A stretch of DNA of 64,000 nt from DTDR01 sp964505415. Lineage in GTDB: Bacteria; Hydrothermota; Tepidihabitantia; Tepidihabitantales; DTDR01. Position numbers and translations under genes: made by a program. The stretch lies in contig CAZDHW010000002.1 in assembly GCA_964505415.1 (NCBI GenBank), positions 1 through 64,000 on the forward strand, in the 5' to 3' direction. This document shows, one piece after another, positions 26,349-33,568 of the stretch. The notes below the pieces were generated by a model. It did not search any database. It was not told the DNA's origin and saw only the letters and a list, made by a program, of their open reading frames with translations. Numbering within the stretch: the stretch's first letter is position 1; every line of letters starts with the position of its first letter.

Positions 26349-26996
26349 TTAGTCTTGTTCGCTACACACACCAGTTGTTATTCTTTTTGGTCGTAAGTAA
26401 AAAATTAAACTCGCTGAAAAATCTTTATTTAAAATATAGTTATTTTCTAAAAGAAGGATTGTTTTCATAATTTTATTTATAAAATACTTTAAATCATCGG
26501 CATAATAGCTTAGTCTTTTTTCAACCTTTCTGAAACCAGTTTTCACCGGATCTTTTAAATATTTTCTAATTTCTCCTTTTAAATCGAGGAAATATTTTTC
26601 CAAGTGATTAAAGTTATGAGAAAATTCTGCTAAAGTTTTTCTTACTGCTTTTTTAGAAGCAGTAAGAACTTTTATTGGCAAAAAAAGAAATCTTTTTATT
26701 ACTTTTTCTTTTTTATCTTGAAAACAAATACTATATCGAACTTTAATTACCCAGAGAGGCCTGGCGAAAAAAACTAAATTGTTACCGGCGGCAACCAAAG
26801 GAGTATCGATAATAAAATTATTGCTTTTTAAAATTGCTTCGATTTTATTGGGAAAATCAAAAGAAATTTTTATCCAATAGATTTTTCCATTTTCTTTTAT
26901 TAAATTAAAAATACTCTCTTTTTGATGAATCTTTTTTAAATTTTCGTCCAGTGTTTTTACAACTTGTTCTGCTTGAATTTTTTCTAACACTAACAT
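26349..26996 (-). CDS. unidentified protein upstream of hutH
   Basis: The 215-residue protein is Lys/Phe/Ile-rich, without a signal peptide or clear membrane helix. The first part (about 1-110) looks beta-rich and the second (about 115-185) helical. Internal text FARPLWVIKVRYSICFQDK and the end LRPKRITTGVCSEQD match no family I know. It is 3 nt upstream of hutH and probably co-transcribed. A link to histidine metabolism is only positional. Confidence 0.65.
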   Translation of the reverse strand: MLVLEKIQAEQVVKTLDENLKKIHQKESIFNLIKENGKIYWIKISFDFPNKIEAILKSNNFIIDTPLVAAGNNLVFFARPLWVIKVRYSICFQDKKEKVIKRFLFLPIKVLTASKKAVRKTLAEFSHNFNHLEKYFLDLKGEIRKYLKDPVKTGFRKVEKRLSYYADDLKYFINKIMKTILLLENNYILNKDFSASLIFYLRPKRITTGVCSEQD

Positions 26997-27048
26997 TTTT
27001 TCTTTTTTATTTACATATTTATAATGAACTTCTAAATACTATTTGTTT

Positions 27049-27372
27049 TTAAATAACATCTATTAAATCTTTTAAAAGAAAATCAAATTCAGTTTTTATC
27101 ACGAAAGTTAAACCAGTAAGGTATTCATAAATTAAAGAAATTAATTCTTTTTTACCCTTTTTTTCGACAGTGACTGAAGAAATAGAAGAGACCGAAAGGG
27201 TTATGAAATACTCCCCACTTGCCATTTTTGATTTTGGATTGGGTAATTTTATCCATTCGGATTTTTGGATAAAAGTTTTTTTAGTTGTAAAGAAACGATC
27301 ATTTTTTCTACAATAAATAATGAAGAAAATTATTAAAAATAAAAATTTTGAATTTTTTATTACTATTTGCAT
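27049..27372 (-). CDS. small putative lipoprotein, unidentified
   Basis: The 107-residue protein begins with a basic/hydrophobic signal of about 20 residues ending IIYC, a plausible lipobox with Cys21, followed by a short beta-rich region. I recognise no family. A promoter (AGTCAA complement at 27410-27415, 17 bp, TAAAAT complement at 27387-27392) sits just upstream, with the -10 ending 14 nt before the ATG. It lies 52 nt upstream of the 26996 gene on the same strand. Confidence 0.5.
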   Translation of the reverse strand: MQIVIKNSKFLFLIIFFIIYCRKNDRFFTTKKTFIQKSEWIKLPNPKSKMASGEYFITLSVSSISSVTVEKKGKKELISLIYEYLTGLTFVIKTEFDFLLKDLIDVI

Positions 27373-27409
27373 CTTATTTTAGAAAAATTTTAAATAAAAA
27401 AATTACAAA

Positions 27410-27425
27410 AGTCAATTTATTGACT
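27410..27425. promoter_or_regulatory. palindrome formed by two back-to-back -35 boxes
   Basis: AGTCAATTTATTGACT is a perfect palindrome. Its right arm is the -35 (TTGACT, 27420-27425) of the tRNA-Leu promoter; its left arm is the -35 of the minus-strand gene at 27372. The two divergent promoters therefore abut, and RNA polymerase occupancy at one should exclude the other. Confidence 0.5.
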
Positions 27426-27447
27426 AATTAATATTAATTTTTATAAT
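27420..27447 (+). promoter_or_regulatory. promoter of tRNA-Leu(GAG) and probably purL
   Basis: TTGACT (27420-27425), a 16-bp spacer and TATAAT (27442-27447) precede the tRNA by 10 nt, predicting a 5' leader of only about 3-4 nt. No further promoter fits between the tRNA and purL. Confidence 0.65.
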
Positions 27448-27457
27448 TTTTATAGGA

Positions 27458-27541
27458 GCCGGGGTGGTGGAATTGGCAGACACACACGTTTGAGGGGCGT
27501 GGGCCTGAAAAGGCGTGCGGGTTCAAATCCCGCCCCCGGCA
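27458..27541 (+). tRNA. tRNA-Leu (anticodon GAG)
   Basis: An 84-nt class II tRNA. Acceptor arms GCCGGGG and CCCCGGC pair perfectly with discriminator A at 27541. The anticodon stem CACGT/GCGTG encloses loop TTGAGGG with anticodon GAG; a variable arm GGGCC...GGC-type and the T-loop GTTCAAATC follow. The CCA end is not encoded. The purL ATG lies 6 nt after the discriminator base. Confidence 0.95.
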
Positions 27542-27547
27542 TTTTTT

Positions 27548-30382
27548 ATGATTTACCGAGTTGAAATAAGAAAAAAATTTTTTGATAAGGAAAGTGAGTT
27601 TTTAAAAAAAGAAATTAATGAACATTTTGAAAGTAAAATTAAAGATTTAATTATTATTAAGGTTTTTCTTTTAAAAACTAAACTCTCAAAAAAAGATATT
27701 GAAAGTATTATAAAAAATTTTTTTTTAGATCCGGTCACGGAGGATTTCATAATTGGTAGCTATAAATTTAAAGGTTATAAAGTAATTGAAATTGGATATA
27801 ATTTAGGAGTTACTGACCCAGAAGAAGAACAAATTATAAAAAGTTTAGCTGAGATTGGATACCAAGATATTCAAATCAAAATTTTAAAAAAATATTTATT
27901 TAAAACTAACGAAAGAAAAAAGAAGTTAGCTGAGATTGCTCAAGAGGTTTTCTATAATCCTTTAGTTCAACATATTGTGAAGAAAAAACCTGATTATCTT
28001 TTTTTAAAACCTCAGAAATATAAATTCAAACTAAAAAAAATCAAAATTTTAAACAAAAAAAGTAAAGAGTTAAAAAAAATTGGCCAGAAATTTGGTTTTA
28101 CTTTTCTCGAAATAAAAGCAATTCAAAAATATTATCAAAAACTTAAACGAGAACCAACAGATATTGAAATTGAAACTTTTGCCCAAAGTTGGTCTGAACA
28201 TTGTAAACACAAGACAATAAAAGGGGATGTTTTTTATAAAGGTAAATGGTTAAGAAATTTACTAGCTTCTACAATTTTTAAAGTTACTGAAGAGTTAAAT
28301 AAACCTTATGTTTTATTAGCGTTTAAAGACAATTCTGGAGTTATTGAATTTGATGAAAATTACGGAATAAGTTTTAAAGTAGAAACTCATAATCACCCTT
28401 CGGCAATTGAACCTTATGGAGGCGCTGCCACCGGTGTTGGAGGAGTAATAAGAGATTGTTTAGGAACCGGCTTAGGTTCTAAACCCATTTTGAATATTGA
28501 TGTTTTTTGTTTTGGTAAATTAGATATGAATAAAAGAAATCTTCTCCCCGGAGTTTTACCTCCCAAAAGGATTTTAAAAGGAGTGGTTAGTGGTGTAAGA
28601 GACTATGGCAATCGAATGGGGATTCCTACAGCTTGTGGAGCAGTTTATTTTCACCAAAATTTTATGGCTAATCCTTTAGTTTTTTGTGGTACTTTAGGGA
28701 TAATTCCGAAAGAAAAAATAAAAAAAGAGATAATTTCTAACGATATTATTGTGTTAGTAGGTGGTGATACCGGACGCGACGGTATTCACGGAGTAACATT
28801 TGCTTCCGGAGAATTGAAAAAAGAGTCAAGAAAAATTGCTTACGCTGCCGTTCAAATCGGTAATCCCATCGAAGAAAAGAAGATAGTTGACGCTATATTA
28901 AAAGCTAGGGATGAAAATCTTTTTAATGCTATTACGGATTGTGGTGGTGGCGGTTTATCTTCAGCTATTGGTGAATTGGCTGAAAAAACCGGGGCGGAAG
29001 TATATCTCGATAAGGTTCCCTTAAAATATAGTGGTTTAAGTTATACTGAAATTTGGATCTCAGAATCTCAAGAAAGAATGGTATTATTTATGCCGAAAGA
29101 AAAATTTCCCAGATTTAAAGAAATCTGCGATTTGTATAATGTTAAAGCAACCGTTATTGGTCAATTAAGAGCTGATCAAAAGTTAATTCTGAAATATGAA
29201 AATAAAATTGTTGGCGAAATTGATTTAAATTTTCTTCATCATGGTATGCCCAAAGTAAAAAGAAAAGCCGTGTGTTGCCGAAAGGAGACGATTGAAGAAA
29301 TTAATTGGGAGATAAAAGATTATAATGAACTTTTGATTAACATTCTTAAAAATGAAAATGTGGCTTCCAAGGAATGGATCATAAGACAATATGACCTAGA
29401 AGTTCAGGGAAGAACGTTTTTGAAGCCTATTTTAGAAGGTTCGCCTTCAGATGGCGTTATTTTGAAGCCTTTAAGAGAAAAAAACCGAGGAATTGCTATC
29501 GGTTGTGGAATAAACCCGGCTTATGGAGAGATTTCACCTTATTGGATGGCGGCTTCAGTGATAGATGAAGCTCTAAGAAATGTGGTTTGTTGTGGGGGGG
29601 ATATTAATCAGACAGCAATTTTAGATAATTTTTGTTTTTCTAATCCAGAAAAGGAAGAAGTAATGGGGGATATTGTGGAGGCATGTTTGGGGGCCTATTT
29701 TGCTGCTAAGGGATATGGCGTTCCTTTTATTTCTGGAAAAGATTCCCTTTATAATGAATTTCGCATCGGTAAAAAAAGAATTACTATTCCCCCTACGCTG
29801 TTAATTTCTGCTGTTTCCATAATTCCTAATTTAAATAATACAGTTACTTCTTATTTTAAAAAACCAAAGTCAAAAATTATTTTAATTGGCGAAACTTATA
29901 AGGAACTTGGCGGTTCAGTATATTTTTCAATCCTTAATAAAAATTTGGGCAAGGTTCCGCGGGTGGATCCTCAAAAAGGCAAAAAAATCATGGAAAAAAT
30001 TTTTAATGCTCTTCAGCAAGGTTTAATTTTGGCACTTCATGATTTAGCTGATGGTGGTTTAGGTGTAGCTCTAGCCGAAATGTGTTTTACTAAAAATTTA
30101 GGAGCAGAAATTAAATTAGAAAATGTACCATTGGGAGAGGCCATAGAAAGACCGGATGTAATTATTTTTTCGGAATCCAATACTCGATTTTTATGCGAAG
30201 TGGAAGAGAAGCAGTTAGCTAAATTTTTAGAGATAATGAAAGGCATAAAATTGAATATAATTGGTGAAGTTGTTGAAAAGCCTATATTGACAATTAATTT
30301 CCAAAATAAAAACTTGATAGCAATTGAAATAGAAATTTTAAAAAAAGCTTGGGAAAATGGTTTGACTGCTAAAATTTTATAA
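27548..30382 (+). CDS. purL: phosphoribosylformylglycinamidine synthase, PurS-PurL fusion
   Basis: The ATP-dependent enzyme converts FGAR to FGAM in purine synthesis. The 944-residue protein has an N-terminal region (about 1-130) resembling two PurS-like alpha/beta units, then linker and the two AIR-synthase-like halves. Signatures include SEHCKHKT, ETHNHPSAIEPYGGAATGVGG, GGDTGRDGIHG, TDCGGGGLSSA and ALHDLADGGLG. It lacks the C-terminal glutaminase domain of the 1,300-residue form, so it needs a separate PurQ, not in this window. I chose the ATG at 27548, 6 nt after tRNA-Leu, since an earlier start lies inside the tRNA. There is no Shine-Dalgarno. Confidence 0.95.
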   Translation: MIYRVEIRKKFFDKESEFLKKEINEHFESKIKDLIIIKVFLLKTKLSKKDIESIIKNFFLDPVTEDFIIGSYKFKGYKVIEIGYNLGVTDPEEEQIIKSLAEIGYQDIQIKILKKYLFKTNERKKKLAEIAQEVFYNPLVQHIVKKKPDYLFLKPQKYKFKLKKIKILNKKSKELKKIGQKFGFTFLEIKAIQKYYQKLKREPTDIEIETFAQSWSEHCKHKTIKGDVFYKGKWLRNLLASTIFKVTEELNKPYVLLAFKDNSGVIEFDENYGISFKVETHNHPSAIEPYGGAATGVGGVIRDCLGTGLGSKPILNIDVFCFGKLDMNKRNLLPGVLPPKRILKGVVSGVRDYGNRMGIPTACGAVYFHQNFMANPLVFCGTLGIIPKEKIKKEIISNDIIVLVGGDTGRDGIHGVTFASGELKKESRKIAYAAVQIGNPIEEKKIVDAILKARDENLFNAITDCGGGGLSSAIGELAEKTGAEVYLDKVPLKYSGLSYTEIWISESQERMVLFMPKEKFPRFKEICDLYNVKATVIGQLRADQKLILKYENKIVGEIDLNFLHHGMPKVKRKAVCCRKETIEEINWEIKDYNELLINILKNENVASKEWIIRQYDLEVQGRTFLKPILEGSPSDGVILKPLREKNRGIAIGCGINPAYGEISPYWMAASVIDEALRNVVCCGGDINQTAILDNFCFSNPEKEEVMGDIVEACLGAYFAAKGYGVPFISGKDSLYNEFRIGKKRITIPPTLLISAVSIIPNLNNTVTSYFKKPKSKIILIGETYKELGGSVYFSILNKNLGKVPRVDPQKGKKIMEKIFNALQQGLILALHDLADGGLGVALAEMCFTKNLGAEIKLENVPLGEAIERPDVIIFSESNTRFLCEVEEKQLAKFLEIMKGIKLNIIGEVVEKPILTINFQNKNLIAIEIEILKKAWENGLTAKIL

Positions 30383-30385
30383 ATA

Positions 30386-30413
30386 TTGATTTAAAAAATA
30401 TTTTTCATATAAT
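30386..30413 (+). promoter_or_regulatory. promoter upstream of the EF-Tu-domain-like small gene
   Basis: TTGATT (30386-30391), a 16-bp spacer and TATAAT (30408-30413) are followed by a leader with AGGAGG at 30430-30435, 5 nt before the ATG at 30441. It probably serves the operon through addA. Confidence 0.6.
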
Positions 30414-30440
30414 TACAAATATAAATGTGAGGAGGAAGAA

Positions 30441-30695
30441 ATGGAGATTAAAGTGGGTAAAATTACTCATTACTATTCTAAAATCGGTGTTGCCATTGTA
30501 GAAATTACCGACGAAACTCTAAATATTGGTGATACTATCCGAATAAAAGGCCACTCTACCGATTTTACCCAGACAGTTGATTCTATGCAGATTGAGCACC
30601 AACCGATTGAAAAAGCGGAAATCGGCAACACTATTGGTTTAAAAGTAAAAGAAAAATGCCGCGAAGGAGATATTGTGTATAAAGTTTTACCTTAA
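30441..30695 (+). CDS. small beta-barrel protein resembling EF-Tu domain 2
   Basis: The 84-residue protein is a single translation-factor-type beta barrel: KVGKITHYYSKIGVAIVEI, then L-x-x-G-D-T-I-R-I-K-G and Q-I-E-H, and finally G-D-I-V-Y-K-V. Similar stand-alone or peptidase-U32-associated domains exist in bacteria and archaea; none has a clear assigned function. It has a strong AGGAGG ribosome site and heads the genes leading to addB and addA. Confidence 0.8.
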   Translation: MEIKVGKITHYYSKIGVAIVEITDETLNIGDTIRIKGHSTDFTQTVDSMQIEHQPIEKAEIGNTIGLKVKEKCREGDIVYKVLP

Positions 30696-30701
30696 TTAAA
30701 A

Positions 30702-30845
30702 ATGGCGCGAAGTAAAAGTAAGCAAAAAAGAAAAAGGCACATAAGGTGGTTGAAATATAAAAGGAGAATGGAAAAGAAAAAGGAATTACAAAAATTGGCT
30801 TCTCAACAAGTAACAATCACTCCTGCTGAAGAAAAATCAGAGTGA
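30702..30845 (+). CDS. very small, highly basic protein
   Basis: The 47-codon frame encodes a peptide starting MARSKSKQKRKRHIRWLKY, with about 40 percent Lys/Arg in the first 30 residues. It starts 6 nt after the EF-Tu-domain-like gene, and its TGA overlaps the GTG start of addB (GTGA), which supports translation in this operon. Such peptides could bind RNA or the ribosome, but I know no named family that fits. Confidence comes from position, not homology. Confidence 0.5.
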   Translation: MARSKSKQKRKRHIRWLKYKRRMEKKKELQKLASQQVTITPAEEKSE

Positions 30846-33568
30846 AATTTCTTTATCAAGTCCAAGGAAGTAGTGAAGGCGTAGTTAAGGAAGTTTTTAA
30901 AACTCTTTTAAATAATTATTCAGAAAGATATGATTTTTCTAAGATTTATCATTTTGGTAGCACGGGTTTACAAAATTTTTTTGCTCAAATTATTTTTACT
31001 CAATTAATAAGGGAAAAATCTTTTATTCCTCCTTATTTTTTTACTTTAAAAGAATTTGCAATTTTTATTTTAGAACGGGAAGGTTTGTTAAAAGATTATA
31101 AAATAATTGATAGAAGTTTAAAGCCAGTTATTATTTTAAATCTTTTAAAAGAGAAAGGGAAATTTACCTTTGGTTACAGTGTAATTTTAGCTGAATTTAT
31201 TAGCGAACTGAAACAATATTATTATGAGAAAAAAATTAAAGATATTTTTTTAAAAAAAATGGAAACTTTTCCAAAAGCCTATGAGAATTTAGAATTAGCT
31301 TTTAAAATAAAAGAAGAATATGAAGAATATCTGAAAAAAAATAAATTTTTAGATGAAGAAGATTGTCAATTTTTGGCTAACAAAATAATTAAAGAAAAAG
31401 GATTAAAAATTCCTTATTTAGTTATTAATGGTTTTATTGATTTTACTAATTTAGAAAAAGATTTAATAAGTACCTTAATTAAAGGTAGTGATAATATTTT
31501 CGTGATTACTTTTTTAAAAGAAAGTAAGAACTTTGATTTTTTTAAAAGCCTAGCTGATTTTTCAATAATTGAATATACAAAAGATTTTCTTTCTTTTGAA
31601 GAAATGATTTTAACATTACCTATTCATGCCTATTCTACCATTGAAGAAGAATTAGAGGGGATCTTAAAAAGAATAAAATTAAACCATTTTAAAAAGAAAA
31701 GGGATTTAAGCTCGGTAGTGTTAGTAACACCCAATTTGCAAAAGTATCAACCAATTTTAGAAAGAATTTTACAGCGGTTAGCTCTTCCTTACGGAATATT
31801 TAAAACTTTACGCCTAAAAGATTTGCCTCCTTTTTCTTTTTTAATAGAAATGTTAAAAACAATGGACGAAGATTATCCACGTTTAAAAACCGTTTTGATT
31901 TTCTCATTGCCTTATTGTGAAAAGTTTTCGCCGGAAACAAAAAAATATTTAAATTTTTTATCAAAAGTAGCCCGCGTAATTGGAGGTAAAAACGATTGGC
32001 TTTATCTAAAAGAGGCACTTTTAAAAATAAACAACCCTAAAATAAAAAATTTGTTGACAGAAGGAATAATTGATGAAATAATGAAAGATATTAACGATTT
32101 TTTTAATTTAGCCGAAGAGTTAAAAAACAATAATTATTTAAATGAATTTATCTTTGATTTGCGAAAATTATTGCAAAAAATAGAATTTCTTAAAAAAGAA
32201 AATTATTCGGAGATAGTAGCTGCAGGATTGCTAAAATTTTATGAAATTCTTTCTCGTTTAGAAGATTTTTCTATTCCTTTAGATTTTCCTCAATTTATTA
32301 AAGTTATTGATTATCATCTAACCACTACACCGATAGAAATTGAAAAAGATTTTTCGGGGATAAAAATAATTGATTTACATGACTTAGTTGTTTGGGACTT
32401 TTCCTTTTTAAAAAATTGGGAATTTTATCTTTTCGGTTTAGTGGAAGAAGATATTCCGGGAAAATATCGTCCAGAACCCTTAATACCCGAATATTTAAAA
32501 AAAGAGTTTGCGTTGCCTAATTCTGACCTCTTTCTCTTTCGAGAAAGAAGTTATCTTTACTCTTTTTTAAAGACGGCTTATAAAAATTGTTATCTTTCAA
32601 CCCATAATTTTGAAAATGAGAATCCAGTTTTACTAACACCTTTTTTGGAAGGTGAAAAAGTTAAACCGGAAGAGATCACAACTATTTTGAGCAATGAAGA
32701 GTTACAAATATTAAATGGTAAAAAAGAAACTTCTTTTTTTAATATAGAAAAGGCAAAAAAACCTTTAGAAAATATTGCTACTAAAGAAAACCCTTTAACA
32801 ATTACTCAGTTAGTTAAATATCTGAAGTGTCCTTATAAGTTTTATTTAGAAGAAGTTATTGGTCTTTCCTTAGAGGAAGAAACTTCAGTGATAATTGAAA
32901 AATGGGAATGGGGAAGGTTTGTTCATTTGATAATGCAAAAAATTTATCAAGAAGAAAAGGTTCCTCCGGTTGATGGATTAGAAAAAATAATAAAAGAAAA
33001 AGCTGAAGAATTTTTAGAAAAAGAAGTTAGTTTTGAAATTTTACCACTATGGCGAGATTTTTTTTTAAAACTTTTGGAAAAAATAATTCCCCAAATTGTT
33101 GCCGTGGAAAGGTATTTAAGAGATAGTGGTTTTTTGCCTTTTAAAATGGAATATTCTCTTCAGGAAGAGATAATTAATGGTATATATTTAAAAGGAAGAA
33201 TCGACCGAATTGATAAAAAAGGAAACAGTGTCTTTATTATTGATTACAAAACCGGTGATAAGAAGCCTTTTACTTTTTACCAAATGAAACAAGAAAAGGA
33301 CTTAATCCAAATAGTAGCTTATTCTTTTCTTTGGGAGAAAAAGTTTCCTGATTGTAAATGTGAAAAGTTAGGGATTTATTATTTACCTGATGTGGAAATA
33401 AAAACACCAAAAGAAGAGGAATTAAAAGTGATGAAAGAATATCTATTAGCAATAGTAAAAAAAAGTGTTGAGCAGATGCGTAACGGAGATTTTTCGGTAA
33501 CCGAAGTTGAGAAAAATCGTTGTTATACTTGTAATTATTATTTTCTTTGTGAAAAAGAACAGTTATGA
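30842..33568 (+). CDS. addB: AddB-like nuclease subunit
   Basis: The 908-residue protein is the AddB half of an AddAB (RecBCD-equivalent) helicase-nuclease. The N-terminal UvrD-like fold has a degenerate Walker A (QGSSEG instead of G-x-x-G-x-G-K-T). The C-terminal PD-(D/E)XK nuclease has GRFVHLIM, GRIDRID and IIDYKTG, framed by cysteines for an iron-sulfur cluster (LKCPYKF, then CYTCNYYFLC). It starts at GTG overlapping the small basic gene and overlaps addA by ATGA. Role: processing double-strand breaks for recombination. Confidence 0.88.
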   Translation: MKFLYQVQGSSEGVVKEVFKTLLNNYSERYDFSKIYHFGSTGLQNFFAQIIFTQLIREKSFIPPYFFTLKEFAIFILEREGLLKDYKIIDRSLKPVIILNLLKEKGKFTFGYSVILAEFISELKQYYYEKKIKDIFLKKMETFPKAYENLELAFKIKEEYEEYLKKNKFLDEEDCQFLANKIIKEKGLKIPYLVINGFIDFTNLEKDLISTLIKGSDNIFVITFLKESKNFDFFKSLADFSIIEYTKDFLSFEEMILTLPIHAYSTIEEELEGILKRIKLNHFKKKRDLSSVVLVTPNLQKYQPILERILQRLALPYGIFKTLRLKDLPPFSFLIEMLKTMDEDYPRLKTVLIFSLPYCEKFSPETKKYLNFLSKVARVIGGKNDWLYLKEALLKINNPKIKNLLTEGIIDEIMKDINDFFNLAEELKNNNYLNEFIFDLRKLLQKIEFLKKENYSEIVAAGLLKFYEILSRLEDFSIPLDFPQFIKVIDYHLTTTPIEIEKDFSGIKIIDLHDLVVWDFSFLKNWEFYLFGLVEEDIPGKYRPEPLIPEYLKKEFALPNSDLFLFRERSYLYSFLKTAYKNCYLSTHNFENENPVLLTPFLEGEKVKPEEITTILSNEELQILNGKKETSFFNIEKAKKPLENIATKENPLTITQLVKYLKCPYKFYLEEVIGLSLEEETSVIIEKWEWGRFVHLIMQKIYQEEKVPPVDGLEKIIKEKAEEFLEKEVSFEILPLWRDFFLKLLEKIIPQIVAVERYLRDSGFLPFKMEYSLQEEIINGIYLKGRIDRIDKKGNSVFIIDYKTGDKKPFTFYQMKQEKDLIQIVAYSFLWEKKFPDCKCEKLGIYYLPDVEIKTPKEEELKVMKEYLLAIVKKSVEQMRNGDFSVTEVEKNRCYTCNYYFLCEKEQL

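Noticed and set aside
27542..27547. Six T after tRNA-Leu(GAG) as a dedicated terminator
   Set aside because: The tRNA acceptor stem is not a terminator hairpin, and purL starts right after, with no other promoter.
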